NCBI RefSeq assembly: GCF_022539315.1
Contig: NC_066313.1
Span: 12,899,764 to 12,963,763 of the forward strand
Length of the DNA stretch: 64,000 nt
Origin: Serinus canaria
Taxonomy: Eukaryota; Chordata; Aves; Passeriformes; Fringillidae
Direction: 5' to 3'
Below, in pieces: positions 12,941-26,449 of this stretch (the stretch's first letter is position 1; every line of letters begins with the position of its first letter). The notes below the pieces were generated by a model, which made no database searches, was not told the origin of the DNA, and was given only the letters and a program-made list of their open reading frames with translations. The translations under genes were made by a program, and so were the position numbers.

Positions 12941-14484
12941 CTTAGCAGCTCTTTCACCATTTAGCAGTTCCCAGTTTTTCTCATGGTGTCTTAGCTGCAT
13001 GCATCAAAGGCACATCAGCAGAAATCTTGCTTAAGATATAATGAAGAATTCTGCCAAATTTTATTTAGTTTTAACAATTAAATAAACTTTATGTTGAGTA
13101 CTTCCTGTGAAATTCCTATTGGAAGTTAAACAGTGGCAAAATGTTGCAACCCATTTCTTTTATGTTTTGTGGTGTCAGTTTCCCGGGTAGCTGTTCTGTT
13201 TTCCTAAATAAAGTATTATCCTTGTTAATTGCTAATTTTAAAGACAGCAGTAGTGCTTCAGTAGCTAAAAAAGTTGATGAAGCAATTTCTTAGGCATCTA
13301 AATTGCTTCCCAAAGTCAAGTAAGATCTGTCTTCTAGCAGTACTACTGAATTTTTAAAACTTCTCTCTATCCTGTATTTTAAACATACTGAATCTCTAAA
13401 TAAACATTCAAATGTGATCTGGTACAAAAAAGTATAATTGTTTCATACCCAAACACACACAGTTATCTTGAATATAATTTTTAGACATCTAGAATCTCAC
13501 TTTCAAGAAGATCATGAGGAATAATGAATAAAGTAGCTTTCAACTAGCTGCCAAATAATTTCATTTTTAGCCTTTGAATATTAGAGAAATGGATACTTAA
13601 CAGTAGAACTTGTATTTTCCAACATTAAGTTTCAGTGCCAGATCATACTCTTAAGTTTTCTGGGTTTTTTTTGATTCCATAGATTTTGAAAGACCAGAGC
13701 AAATATGGAAGAAAAACCTCACATAAAATAAAACTTTTTTTTGCTGTAATGAAGTACTTGATGTGTAAGAAATGTTTGTGACATTTATCCACAGATCAAA
13801 AGCTTTATCATGTGGTTTGCACTCAAACTGCTTAGTTTTATGACAACAGGGAAACATCATAATTAGAAATTCAATCTTCTTCTTTGCATTTTAAGTATTT
13901 ATTATGTAATTTCCAAGGAGGTTTCTCATAAATGTTAAAATACTTATTTGCATCAGCTAAAGATGTGGCCTCTTGTTCACAATAGTTTTATAGAAAAAGT
14001 ATCCTTTAAATGCTGTCCTTATTCTTCTTGGCCAGGACTAAGCTGCCTGAGGTCAGTCAGTGAGGGTACTCTGACTAGAGCTCCATCTATTGTTTTTATT
14101 ACATGATATTAGAACTGAAAACTTGGTTCCTTTTGGTGACCTATCTTATACAGACACTACCTCTATTTATGGTACTTTACAAACATTAAATAAAAACACC
14201 TTCTTTTATTTTTTTTAACTATAAAATGCCTGTAGACAACAGTTTTATCTTAACATCAGCTTTTTTGTATATTTGGATGTGATAGACTATTCCTATTATG
14301 TCAGAAATAATTCAGATTTTATTACCTTGTTAAATCAGTTTGTTTCTTTTTTCTGTTTTTCATGAGAGCTTTTCTCTGAGCTATTGTTTTTTCACATTTT
14401 TAACTGGATCATTTGTACCCATTCCTTACTGTGACAAGTAGTTTAATTTATTTTCCTGTCCCCTAATGTTCATGATGTTTTCTC
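12941..14484. other. Intronic sequence, no gene recognised
   Basis: AT-rich intron. I see nothing supportable as gene, RNA gene or named repeat. Confidence 0.5.
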
Positions 14485-14885
14485 ATAGAACCAAAAGATT
14501 TCAGGATCTTGATTTGAGAGCATCTTTGGGGCCATCTCTTCCAACCTTCTCTTTACAGTAAGAGTGTCACAACCATTCCTCTGGGTCATGGCCTTGAGTT
14601 CCCCAGTGACATTCATATGGAGAAGAGTTTGGCACTGACATATTTTTAACTCTGCCTAAATAAGTTGAAGGCAGTTAATAGCTTGGTACTTTGCCTTCTA
14701 TTTCCCAGAATAAACAAGCCAGTTTCTGACATAACTTTTTCATGAGACATTTTCTCTAAAATCCTGACCATTTGCTGGAGTCTTCCAGATTCTACCTCTT
14801 GAACTAGGGGCCCAAAATTTGACACAAAGCTGCGGTTATGCCCTCCTCAGTACTGGCTGGAAAGTTGGTACTCAAAGTACCTGCC
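14485..14885 (-). mobile_element. Old CR1 LINE fragment (antisense)
   Basis: The start (catagaaccaaaagattt, then catcttt-ggggccatct and cttccaacc) resembles a decayed CR1 3' end. Further in, ggggcccaaaatttgacaca with ctcctcagtactggctgg matches the CR1 'ggggcccaaaactgaacacagtact..gcctcaccagtgc' block. Both are in reverse order as expected for one antisense copy. Divergence is high, so this is a moderate call. Confidence 0.5.
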
Positions 14886-15161
14886 CAGATTCCATCACAA
14901 ATAATTATTTTGCTGTTAAACATATTTAAAATAAATTATAAAGTTATCTTTTATGTAATTTATTTTTTTTCTAAATTACTTCTTTTTATGCCATAAATTT
15001 ACAACTACATGAAATTGTGTTGTAGCTAATGATCAAATACTTTCAGCAAGTTCTAAATCAATTGACATAATGAGGGGAAAGCCTTTAAGTCTTTAGAATT
15101 TTATCTCTAATCATTTCAGCTTCTAATCTAAGGTTCTAAATGAACTCAGATGTGAAAGAGA

Positions 15162-15178
15162 TTTTTTTTTTTTTTTTG
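15162..15178. repeat. Poly(T), 17 nt
   Basis: A homopolymer run of about 17 T, shortly before a CR1 3' end. Confidence 0.85.
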
Positions 15179-15224
15179 TTTGAGCAAAGTATCTAATCTA
15201 AGTTTGGAGGTAATTCTTGCTATG

Positions 15225-15297
15225 AGCTGAAGGCTGGGTACTGTAACGTTTAGAGGTCACCTCCATCCTAAATAATTCTATGATTTTATGTCAGTTA
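15225..15297 (+). mobile_element. CR1 LINE 3' terminal fragment (sense)
   Basis: It reads tttagaggtcacctccatcc, then taaataattctatgatttta. This is the very end of CR1 ('gaggtcccttccaacctaaatgattctatgattctatg') with a few changes. Confidence 0.75.
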
Positions 15298-18239
15298 TTC
15301 AGAGATATAAAGAAAATGTCAGACTTCATAGTTCAATTAACCCATCCCAAATTTAGCTTGGGAGTTGATTTAAATGACCAGCTTTGTGCTGAATAATAAT
15401 AGTTACCTGTAAGCTAATTGAATCATTTATTTGAATAGATTATCCTTTCTTTTATATAATTTAATATAACTATCTTTTTAATGTATTGCTCTAAATACTA
15501 AGGCTGCTGGAAAACTTCTTGAAACATTAAACATGCTTCATGCAATGCCAACCTGTTTGCTTAAAGTGCATTGGGAGCATCACTAGCTATTGAAGTTGTG
15601 TGCATAAAAGTCTGTCATCTTTGCAGTGGACTCTGATGTTTGCCCCTGTAAACACAAGCACATTCTGCACCCACCAGCTCTGTTATCCTCAGCACTCACA
15701 CTTCTGTAATAATGATGCCTAAGCCTTTTTAATCAGACATTTGTTCAACCAAATTTCATATTTCTTCAGGTTTCACCATTCAGATCAATACTTTGTGCTG
15801 AAGGAATGTTTTTCTAGAATATTTTCATTTTTATTGAATGTTGAATATCTTTCTGTCCTTGGGCATTTTTAGCATTTTTATGTAATTTATGACTTCCTAA
15901 AATTTGTTTAAATGGGTTTTCAGCAGGGAATATAGCAGGAACAAACACATCACTGACTTAATATTATTCTATTTTAAACTATGAAAGATTAAAAATTCAT
16001 GCAACAATAACTTTCTGTTTGAGTTGTTTAGAAATATGGTAATATTTTAAAAAGGTTTTGATGAAAGATAAAATATATATGTATACAATTAATTATATTT
16101 CAAGATGTCTTTGAATAAGATTGCCAAAGTTATGCACTCTGTGTTTTTAATTGCTTTATTTGTAAGTTCCAGAAGAAGAAAGTAAAGAAAAATAAAGGCA
16201 GAGGAGGACATTTATCAAAATGTGTAATTCTATGCTTTACCCCTCTCTTCTAAACAAAATTTTTATAAAGACATAGCTGATGTGTATAATATTTCTGGTT
16301 TAAGGATCACCCCAAGTTGATAATATTTTTGAGTTTAGATTAGTAATAATGGAAAACTTGAGTGCTGGACTGTGGATCCTTGCATTTCAAAATGCAGGTT
16401 CAAGTTTTTCAAGGATGTGATGGAAGGAAGAGGAAATAAAAAACATGGCTCAAAGTAAACTTCACTGGGTGAAAAGATGAGTCTATAAAATCATATTCCA
16501 GCCAATTTGGAATGTCTCAAGAACTACCTACCTTTTAAAAGGACCATGTAGACAAAGTGATTATTTCCAAAAGAAATTCTGCATGTTCTTAAATCTGAAT
16601 TTAGACACTGCTTAGATGTAAATGTCTGGCAGCAGGAAGTCCTTGTAGCTGTGTTTGTATCCCCTGATGATGTCTGTCCTCAACAGCCACTAGTTCATTT
16701 TCTGAGATGTCAAACTTCCATCCCTGGGTTACATTTTCACAGTCTCTGTGAACTCCTATGAATAAAAATGTGAGGTTATGTGTGGTTGAAATTGATATTC
16801 TGATTTCATTATGCAATTCCAAGAAATGTAGTGAACTGTTATATTTACCCTAAAGACAACTCCTGACAGAGACTGCAACCTTTGAGGCATATTTTTACTG
16901 CAAAAGTCCTTTCTCAGAAACAAGTAATTTTTGCACGTGTCATCGTTTTTACAGGAAAAAAGACAAACCAAGGTAGACCAATACAGTTGTTTGTTTCTCA
17001 GTTCTTTCAGAGTTAAAATCCTCTATTTTTAGCTACAGAGACATTGATTAGTCAATGTGTTTTATTCAAAATTCCAGGACCTAAATACCTCTCTTTCTGC
17101 TGCTGACTTTAGCTTACATACTGTTTTGCTTTAAGTTGTTACCTATATGTACATTTCATAGAGAGCACTGCATTTTTAACAACAGTTGTCATGCACTTGC
17201 AATGGCTGCTGTACCTGGAAAACTTCTTGGTTTTTTTCCATCTCATCTAATAACTTCTGAACTCTAAGGCTAATTGTAACATTTTTCTAGTGAGAACTGA
17301 GGAAAAAGCAGTCATTGCACCTTTTGTTGCAGAGATCTCTTGTTTATAAATCAATTGGGATATGTTGATTCCATAATTATATGGCATGATTTCTTGCCCT
17401 GTCTTTATTACAGTACTATTTTTAAGCAACTCCATTTTCTTTTTTTCCCAGAGAAATCCCTTAATATATACATCACATTAGAAACAAATATCACACCTCT
17501 CCCCTGTAGAATGTGCTTGAAGCAGACATTTTTGTGAGAATTATGTATTGCTTAAGAATGGCTCTTTACTCCTTCTAAGACACATTTATGTTGTATTACT
17601 TCTATTAGTCATTGTTGCATTAGTTATTTTGGGAGGGCAATGTGTTCGGCATTCAACAGAAACTTTGCAGACAGCTTTTGCCCTGAAGTTAGAGAAGCAA
17701 GTTTTTTGGATTTAGGTTATAAATGCCAATGCATTAGATGAATGCTGGCTCAATCCAATACCCCTCTGCAATTTGAAGGACCACTTGGGCTTTTAGTTGA
17801 TTTTGAAGGAGGGATTTTAGGAGTGATTTTGCTTGTTGGTTTTTGTTTTGGTTTGGTTTTTTTTCTTTTCTCAGTATCATGTTTTCTGCTGCTGGTCCCC
17901 GGGCAGCCCATATGTACCTTTCAGTGAGGGTCTCCCTGTTCAATTATGGTCTTGGCACATTATCAAACTTGTGCTGAATACCCAGCCACAATGAAGAAAT
18001 GCTGTTTTAAAAAGTTTCTTCCTCAGAACAACCAAAATGGAATATAATGGGGAAATATAAGGCACTTTTTTGGCATGAGTGCTTCTTTTCAGTAACATTT
18101 CTAAGGTTTGTGGCTTTACCTTCAGGTTTGAAAGTTTTGACAAATGTGACCCTTAGGTAATTTTTTTTTCTCTGCACTGTGTCTGATTTACTGTTCTCTA
18201 ATGAAAGGCTGCCCAGTGGAGCAAGGAGAAACAAGTTAG
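15298..18239. other. Intronic sequence, no gene recognised
   Basis: AT-rich intron. Open frames on both strands are under 75 codons and match nothing I recognise. A GTTT-rich patch lies near 17830-17870. Confidence 0.5.
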
Positions 18240-18450
18240 ATGTTCATGTTCTAAAGATCACATAGACCAGCAGAGGCAGGAAGGCAGGAAAAAACTCCTG
18301 GTCCAAATCCCTTCTCAGAGCAAGGTCAGCAACAGATTGCTCAGGCTGTGCCCAGTTGGGTTTTTGGTATCTCCAAGGTTGGAGAACCAACAGCCTCTCT
18401 AGGATACTGGTTCCTGTGTTTACCACCAAGTAAAAAAGTGGTTTCTTATG
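18240..18450 (-). mobile_element. CR1 LINE fragment (antisense)
   Basis: It reads gatcacatagaccagcagag, tcctggtccaaatcccttct, cagagcaaggtcagcaacag, attgctcaggctgtgcccag and tctccaaggttggagaacc. These are ordered blocks of a CR1 3' region in reverse. The family subtype differs from the neighbouring copy at 18612. Confidence 0.8.
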
Positions 18451-18542
18451 TTTAAAAAAAGATTCCTGTATTTTTGTTAGTGTGCGTTGCCACTTGTCTT
18501 TTGGAAATTATATTAAATCCAATTTAAACTAGATTTAAAAAG

Positions 18543-18567
18543 AAAACAAAATAAAACAAAAACAAGC

Positions 18568-18598
<31 letters not shown>

Positions 18599-18605
18599 CA
18601 AAAAC
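18543..18605. repeat. (AAAAC)n microsatellite
   Basis: Repeated AAAAC units, most regular at 18570-18604, sit directly against the 3' end of an antisense CR1 copy. Minus-strand frames across it are Val-Leu-Phe-Cys-rich low-complexity artefacts. Confidence 0.9.
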
Positions 18606-18611
18606 ACCCAC

Positions 18612-18880
18612 CCAAAGCAAAACACCATTGATGCATTTAGGTTGGAAAAGACCTGTAAGATCATTGAGTCCAACCACTTTAACTGAACACTGCCAAGCCC
18701 CAGCACTGACCCTTATCTCTGCAGCTCCACATCTTTCCAATACCTCCAGGGATGGTGACTCCACTGTTTCCCTGGGTAGTATTTTTCTGTGCTCAACAGC
18801 CTTTTCAGTGAAGAATTTTTTTTAATATCTAATCAAAACCTCCCATGGTGCAACTTGAGGCCAATTTGCCTTTTTTCCTA
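18612..18880 (-). mobile_element. CR1 LINE 3' fragment (antisense)
   Basis: It reads aggttggaaaagacctgtaa, gatcattgagtccaaccact, ctccagggatggtgactcca, aatatctaatcaaaacctcc and gcaacttgaggccaattt. This is a clear CR1 3' region in reverse, of the subtype with 'gggatggtgactccacc'. Confidence 0.93.
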
Positions 18881-21800
18881 CAGCCATTTGCTCAGGAAAA
18901 GAAATTTAATATAAAAAACAAAAAACCCTACCCACAATGCACATGCCCAACTTCCCACTTATTCTACATGTCTAGGTTACTATTACTAAAAAACTACTAC
19001 TTTGAAGATTCATGTCCTTATTTTTCCTTATTTATTGAGGCACTTCTTGGTTTTGATAAGATTGACCTTGTGTGTAAGAGATATTATGAAATTAGGAATT
19101 CCCCAACTTAATAATTTTCACTTTGGGAAGCATGTTCCTTAAAATTCATTTGCCCATCCAATATTTTTTTCTTTCTGTTTATTGCTTAAAAAAAAAATCA
19201 GGTTGAGCAAATTTTTTTAAGGTGATGTTCATCTTTAATAAGTAGAATTCTATAGTACTTTGATCATCCTATTCTATACTATTTTTTATCCACATATATA
19301 TCTATATGTGTTTGAGACCAATACATGATAAAGGCTCCCCAGTATGTTCCTTTGCAGTTAAAATATCCTAATATTCTGTTAATAAATGGATGTTAAACTT
19401 CACTGTTCTTCCCATGCATAATAAAAAGCTCTACTGAATTTAGCTAGAATAATTTAAATAGAATTAAAGATATGCATCATGTCATGCCTGACACTTTATA
19501 GCTAAACTCCTCCAATGTTTATTGTGCCTTTCACTTATACAGATTCTAAGTGATATATCATACTGATTTTTTTTTTCATTTCTCTATCTATTAATCTTGA
19601 TTTTTTATAAGCTTCTAAGACATGACTAGGAATATTAAATACTCATAAATATTCTTTAGGTGTTCTTTAAAATATCTAAACATGTTTGGCTTGTAAACCT
19701 ATATAAAAATTTACCCATTTTTACCCAATTACCCATCATTTTAGTTTTGAAGAACTGAGCTCCTGTTATCAACCCACCTGGAAATCTCAATAGCACCTAC
19801 AATATTTATGTGTTTATTTCTAAACTGTAGTTTGCTTGGCTTTTGGGAGAACAGTAGTGAGTATCTTCTGCTTGAGATTAGTCTTTTGAATGGAATTGTA
19901 GCAAGCAGACTGGTTTATACTTCTTTACTTATCTCTGCTCAGATATTAATGGCTTATCCATTTAACTGTTTCTGCTGCAAGTGTCATCGAAAAGAATGTT
20001 TACCAGAGGATTTTTCTGATTATGATTCAGCATATGTTGCACAAAACTGGATTGTGTTGGTGCTCTTTCATTGTGCATTTCACCCCTACAACATCTGTTG
20101 TGGCCCAGAAGGCAGTTTGAACTTTGTGTGACTTCCAGCTCCTCTCATCAGGGAAAATGACGCTTCAACAGATGTAGGAAATGAATTCATGGTGACACAA
20201 AGACTGTTTTGTCTAACTAAAAATAAAACACTCTGTAATCTATAAGACAGAAATTGAAGAAGGAATCCATAAAAATTCAAATAAAACTTTTGAACTCTAA
20301 ATCAGAACTGTATTTTCTACTGACAAATCCAAATTAATGCTAATGTGATGAGATGGAAAGTTCATTTAAACTGAACTACTTAATTAATTGTGAAACTTTC
20401 TGCCAGGCAATTATAAGTGTAACATCTCTGAGTACTGTCATACCATGGAGAAGTGATGCTTTATGATTTATTACTAGTCACCCACTAGAAGACTGAAAAT
20501 AACCAAACTCTTGAGGGTTTAAATTTATGTTTGTAATCTTTGCAGGTACAGTTTGTCTTTCATATGATTTTACAAAACTTGCAGACAAGAATTCAAGGCC
20601 ATTGAATGGAAGAAGGATATTATTTGGCCATTTTATATAACTTTATTCATAAGAAAAAAACTAGGACTACACTGTTTACAGGATATTAGGAAAGAATGAA
20701 TAGAAAATTTAGTGTAGTTTATATTAAACTGTGAAAGATGGGGAAAAAAAAACCCAAAAAGTACATTTAAATGAGTAAATTTAAACATTAAATTAATTTC
20801 ATTTGAATAGTCTGTTTGGATTAATTTTCACTGAAAGTTCTCACGCACATTAAAAAAAAAGATCATTCTTCAGCATTCTCTTTGTTCCCAAAGGATAGCA
20901 AATGCATTAGGTGGTTTTAAACACTACATGTCTCACAGACTTTACAAGCTCAACAACAACATCATCTCCTTTTCAGGACAGAATAATAGGATTTTTTCCC
21001 CAGAGATATTTCACTTGAATATAAGAGAGATGTCTCAGTATGCAGTAAAATTCTGGGTTTTTTCCTAAGATTTCATTGTGGGTTTGCTGTTTGATGATGA
21101 TCATTTTAATAACAATGTCATGATCTGTAATGGTCATCTCTTGTGTAATATTTCAGAGCATGCCTTTCCCTCTTCAAAGGTCTAAAATGCTGGAGTTTTC
21201 TTTGTTTATGTGAAAAAAAACAATAGTACCATGGGTGACTTATGATATCTCCAAATATGGTTTCCATTGGGGCATTCCACCTCCCAAGTGCAAACAACTT
21301 TAAACGGACTTTAATTCAGCTGTATTTTATATTGTTTTTTAATTGAGTTCTTCAGGGAAGAGGTATACTGTTCCCAATTTTTGATTACTCATGGAAATGG
21401 CTTAGACCAGACTTTTGCTAATGGAAATGTAACTTCATGACTTGTTTAATGATTTTTTTGGATTCCTATTATTTACTTTGCTGAAGTAGTAGTTAAGAAA
21501 ATTTAAACTATTCATATTTTTAAAAAGAACTCTAGCATTTGCCCTAAAATAAAATTTCCTTAAACTGTCTGATACTTGACAATTTCATTGTATAGTTACT
21601 AGTTTATGTTTCCTCATTTCAGCTTAGAGGTCCAAAAGGCTCTAAAATATAGTATTAATAAAAAAAACCCACAAAGCGTTTTTCAATGGTGTTTCAAAGT
21701 ATATTTCAATTATAAATTATTAGAATTTTAAGGGAGAATCAATTTCTTCAAGGGTTGTGTAATTTTCATTCAAAACTCCTTCACTTTTATCTGGGCATCA

Positions 21801-24800
21801 GTGCATTTAAACATAATATTCTTGGAATTCTGCATAGTAAAGGGTAAAAAGATTAACTGGGTGAGTAGTTGCTGAATTTGATACCTGTTAAAAACATACT
21901 AGTTTCTTCATGCTCAAGGATAATGAAGCCTAGTTTTCTAAGCATGTATTAAATAGAAGTTAAATCATTTACTGAAAACAAAACCACATCACCCAAGTAA
22001 GGTTGCTTACTGATTGAAGTCGAAGAACACCAATAGCCAAGGGTGTAGTTTTTGTCAGAGAACCTGCACTAAACAGAGCTTGGACCTTCCCAAAGAAAAC
22101 ATCCTTTCAGCTAAATCTTGCACTCTCCTTGTTTTTCTTAGAAGCCAGTGCCAAAGCTATCCAAGTGTCTGTAGCTGTCACTGCTTCCCTTAGCTCCATG
22201 TTGATCCCAAGTTTTGCCTTGCTTTGTCTTCAGAGCTGCATCCTTTCCTTTTTACTGCCTTCCCATTTGAGAAGAGAATTTGCAGTCCAACAGGTTTAGA
22301 AAGACCCCTCTGCAGCTGAGTGATGCCTAATGCTTCAAAAGTAAATTCAAAAAGTTATTCATGTGTATTGATGTAGGATGAAACTGTTCAACTATGCTGT
22401 GTGTAATTTATATTGTGGAAACTAGAACAGAATATGATATGTTTTGTTGGTGTCTTTCCAATGCAGACAAAAGGAAGTTCTTTCAAGTTTTGTCAGTGCT
22501 TGGGTGGGAGTCTTTTTTTTTTTTTTTTTTTTAAGAAATGGTATTAGCAAGAAGATGTTGAGTGGGTTTATTAGCTGAAGCAGAGTTTCATTCAATTTTT
22601 TTTCAGCTTTTTTTTAAATATCGTCTCCTTTACCTTTCTAGTACCTTTTAAATCTTTCATATTTATATATTTAAATGTACATTTGTATAGTATACACTTT
22701 GAACACATTGTAATATATTGGTAAGGGACAGTAGAAACACACATGTGAGTGACTTATTGCTACAATTTTTGTTCTCTTTCAGTGGCAACATCTCACTTCT
22801 GCTGCATCTGCACAGACACCAATGGCAGATTTGTGATGTTAGTTCTGAAACCTGAAGGCTGCTGCTGCTAATGGCACTGAAATCAATTAGTCTACTAAAT
22901 ATTAGTCCTTATGAATGCAGTCATCTGTCTCTGTATTTAGCAGTACAAATGGACCTCTCATTACTGTCCTTACTTATCTTCCTTGGTGATTTTTAAAACC
23001 ATTAAGGAATAATTCAGCAGAATCCTCTTAGTGTATTATAACTGATAATAATTCCTTTATAATGACTCTGATCAAAAGGGAAGGGATTGGTTGTATCACC
23101 TATTTCTGGTAGTGCTCTTTTATTTTGCTATGAAATAGGACATGTGCCAAAGACTGAGGGAAGCCCCAAACGAATTCACTTTTTCCCAGAACAGCTGTAC
23201 TACAGTAGCATTACACTTCCCAGACTTCTGCTTGAATAGTTCTTTTACATCTTGCCTTTTTTCCTTTTTTTTTTTTTTTTTAATAGGTAGTTAAGTGTTA
23301 TTCTTGGAAACATGGGAAGGGAAAGTACTTTTTTAGATCTATCAAGAAGGTACTATTTATTTCTGGGCTTAGTTTAACATAGGTAGCACCTCTACTAAAT
23401 ATTTACAATATCTCCACTGATCTGATAAAACTTCCCTGTGTATTCAAAGAGATTCACAACTGCCTGATGCAAAGGACTCAATTTCTTATTAATCCATTAG
23501 TTAGTGTACAGTAATAATTTGAGTTGTGACTGCATTTCTGCCACCTTCATCAGAGCTTGTACTATCTGTAGCTCTTGAGACAGATTTGGAAGTACTATGA
23601 AATTTTCTGAGTGTGTTGTCTCTTTGCAATATTTTGCTTTCAGTAAGTAACAAGTGAGTATTCTCCTAGCTTCATTTGCCTGACTACTAAAAAGCAGACA
23701 TTTCTAGATTAATAACTTGAGCAATATTTTTACTTCCAGGTTGCATGAAGCAATATTTTTTTATTTACATCAAGCAGAGCTAGGAAAATAGTGAGGCTGG
23801 GAAAATGGGACAGATGGTTTTATATTTTTCTATTTTGTGAATATGAAAGTACCATATGTAGAAAAAAATATTTCCTTTTGGTTTCAGAGATGTAGCTAGC
23901 ATATCCACAGTTTATGTAGTTACACTCATGCTAAGAAATTTAATTGGATTTGAGACCTCTGCCAAAGCTGTGTTGCAATCTCAAATATCTATTTAATTTA
24001 TGAAGGAAAAATAGTCTCTTACTTTTGCACCTCTCATCATGCTACCTCTTACATTTTACCTGACATGTCTTACCTAATCTATTGCATTTATGTAGTTCAA
24101 CATCAGTTATTTGAATTAGGAAATGCAATTATCCTTGAAGCAACCCTGCTGAAATATATATTTCATACATATTTCACTGCTAACATAGATATTTCTGGAG
24201 CAAATATAAAAGACTGCTCTTTAAAAGAATATGGTATCAGAAAAATGGTGACGTAGAATGTGACGTGGAATAAATATCCAAGCTCTTCCAGTTCCCCCAT
24301 GGCTGTATTTATTAGTACCTTGGTTTCCACCAGCAATTTTAGGTCTTGAGGCTATAGTAAAGCTTTACCTGACAGGTAAATAAAGAAATGAGGCTTGGAG
24401 TAGCCTCCTGGATGATTGAGTACCCCTTGATTCTTATTACAACATAAGGTAAAACTTTGTGTTAAATTCATTTCCTTTCTTACACGTCAGTTTTGCTTCT
24501 GTTTTTGGTACCCTGGGTGTAAAGACCAGAGATGAGAACAAGCTGACTCTTCCTCTGTCAGGGCTCTGGATGTCCTAAGGGAGCCTTCACCATGCTCCTC
24601 ACTGTGGCACTAGAAATTCCACTACTCCATAGTACTAGATTCAACATGTTTACAGTCCCCTTCAGCTTCTTTCTGGAGCAGGCAGTCCTGCCATCTTCCT
24701 GGTTGCCTTTATGGTCTGAGAATTTTTGATTTTAGCAGAGTGCACACAGATATTTACCTTTGCCTGACGCAGGATATGTTCTTTGTGGCTTTTTACTGTT

Positions 24801-25384
24801 TTTTTAAATTATTATTATTCTTAGCAATTTTCTTATGGCAGCAGGGTATAAAATATTAATATTCACTAAAAAAAATCAATTGTGATCTTCTTCTTAGGAA
24901 AAGCATTCACAATTCAGGAAATCTCATGAAAAATGTTATGTGCTATAAGGATATTTGATGTTTAATTTTTTGTTTGTGGGGAATTTTTGTGGAAAATAAC
25001 CAGTTCTGTTAAGTTTAGGTTGGGAGACTGATACTGAAGCAATCTTCAGTTTTCTTTGCCTTTTTTGGTGTAGCTTTCGATATGACTGTTGGAACAAAAT
25101 ATTCATATCTTGTCTAATTCTTGCTTATTTAGGCTAATTATATAAAAGTTAAAAGCAAATCTATTTTATTGCACTTTTCTCTTAATTGCAATAGTTCTCA
25201 TGTTAATATGTATGGATAGTACTTTGCTGACAGTTTTTCTGTGCTCAGCTTTTCTTGAATATTTCCTATCAGCAGAACTGAATAGCTGTGGCTTTTAGAA
25301 AGTTTTGAAGTTATATTCATGGGTAAAGTTTGTCACATGAAAAAAAAAAAACTTGAGACTTAAGGAAAACACCTTTCTCCCTGT
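18881..25384. other. Intronic sequence, no gene recognised
   Basis: About 6.5 kb of AT-rich intron with homopolymer T runs at 22513-22532 and about 23263-23281. Somewhat GC-richer patches (22020-22330, 24490-24730) show no domain or recognised repeat. No RNA gene was seen. Confidence 0.5.
22513..22532. repeat. Poly(T), 20 nt
   Basis: An uninterrupted T homopolymer within intron 1. Confidence 0.85.
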
Positions 25385-25890
25385 TTCCCAGACTCCAGAT
25401 ACCACTCCCTCCTATTCCTGGCCTTCACTCCCCTTATCACCACCACCCATGCAGGTAACAGTCCATCCAGTGAGGTGATGGATAATGCAGGAGGCTGGGC
25501 TGAGGACATAGTGGTTCCTTTCTGTCATTCCTTCTTTTTTACCACTTTCTTCCATTGCTCCTTCTGCCTAACTGATTTCCTCTTTTCTATTGTGGGTTAT
25601 CCACAGTCCTTTCAGGATGTTGTTTGCTCTCTCATGGGCTCTTGCATTGGCCAGAGTCCTGGAGTGTTGCCAATTGTGCCATGGAGCACCTCTTATCCCT
25701 TTGGCCTTCTTCTCTCTCTCTTTGGCATTCTGAGAGGTGCTACAAACCCCTTTAGCCCTCTCAGCTGTGTCCTGGAGTGGCTCCAGCATGACCCAGCTAG
25801 AACTGCCTGTATCTGTCACAGCACAACCCCTGAACTCCCTCCCCTGCAACCAGCTCCACTAACAAAACCTTGTTTTTATATCCAATACAC
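25385..25890 (-). mobile_element. Relic of an avian LTR-type repeat (antisense)
   Basis: A GC- and C/T-rich block ends with the ordered motifs gtcctggagtggctccagca, gaactgcctgtatctgtcac, aacaaaaccttg and atccaatacact. This matches the layout of the LTR-like repeats at 33190-34150 and 34165-34562, whose right end also reads 'aaacccaatacact'. Read on the minus strand it would begin near the tgtattggat end. Divergence is high and no target-site duplication is evident. The 141-codon plus-strand frame here starts at GTG and is a composition artefact. Confidence 0.5.
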
Positions 25891-26374
25891 TCAAATATGA
25901 GAATATTGTGAGAGGGAAAGCCAAAAGCCTTGATAGAGTAAAGGTAATTGCCACCCAGTGTTCTTCTCTTGTACACAAAATTTATAATTTTATCCTAGAA
26001 GATGGTGGAGTTAGTCAGGCATGATTTACCCTTGTTCTGTGTGTTACAAATCACCTTTTTCTCATTTAATTTCTAGTTTTATGCTCACATCACATATCGC
26101 ATCATTTTCTATCACATTTTCCTTTTTTCCCCCTTCTTTAATTTTGTCCTCAAGTTCTGGACATAAGGCTGTCATCATCCTGTAACATCATTATTTAGAT
26201 TGTTTTCTCTATCTCAATATGTACTTCAGTTCAAAACATAACAATGTTTAGTTGAAATTTCATACCTGTAGAACAGGTTCAATATGGAGAATGAAAACAA
26301 TAAAAAACTTGACAATATAAGATTTAAACTGATAAATTCCCAAATTAATTTACAATTGACTTTTTATTTTTCAG

Positions 26375-26449
26375 CTTTACTTCAAGTAACAATTTCACTT
26401 AGCAAAGTTGAGCTCAGTGTGGGTGAATCCAAGTTCTTCACATGCACAG
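26375..26449 (+). CDS. NCAM2: NCAM2 exon 2 (N-terminal half of Ig1)
   Basis: Seventy-five coding bases. The first two (ct) complete a codon begun in the off-window signal-peptide exon, most likely GCT (Ala). Then 24 codons read [24 protein letters not shown], and a last g starts the Ala codon completed in exon 3. This is the mature NCAM2 N-terminus. Val-Glu-Leu-Ser-Val-Gly-Glu is the Ig1 A'/B strand and the Cys in FTCT is the first disulfide cysteine of Ig1. The acceptor follows tttttatttttcag and the donor is gtatgt. The exon is symmetric (phase 1-1). Read-through of the donor meets a stop after three intron codons. Ig1 of NCAM proteins takes part in trans-adhesion outside the cell. Confidence 0.96.

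Larger units (their letters stand above)
1..26374 (+). other. NCAM2: Intron 1 of NCAM2, 3' portion
   Basis: There are over 26 kb of AT-rich non-coding sequence between the off-window signal-peptide exon and exon 2. It ends in a T-rich tract and an AG at 26373-26374. It holds several CR1 fragments, one LTR-like relic (about 25385-25890) and microsatellites, each listed separately. The ORFs in it are short, often without ATG, overlap repeats, or show no recognisable domain. I see no second gene on either strand. Confidence 0.85.

Noticed and set aside
25475..25900. 141-codon plus-strand open frame
   Set aside because: It begins at GTG, is Phe/Ser/Pro-rich and lies in an LTR-like relic; no domain is visible.
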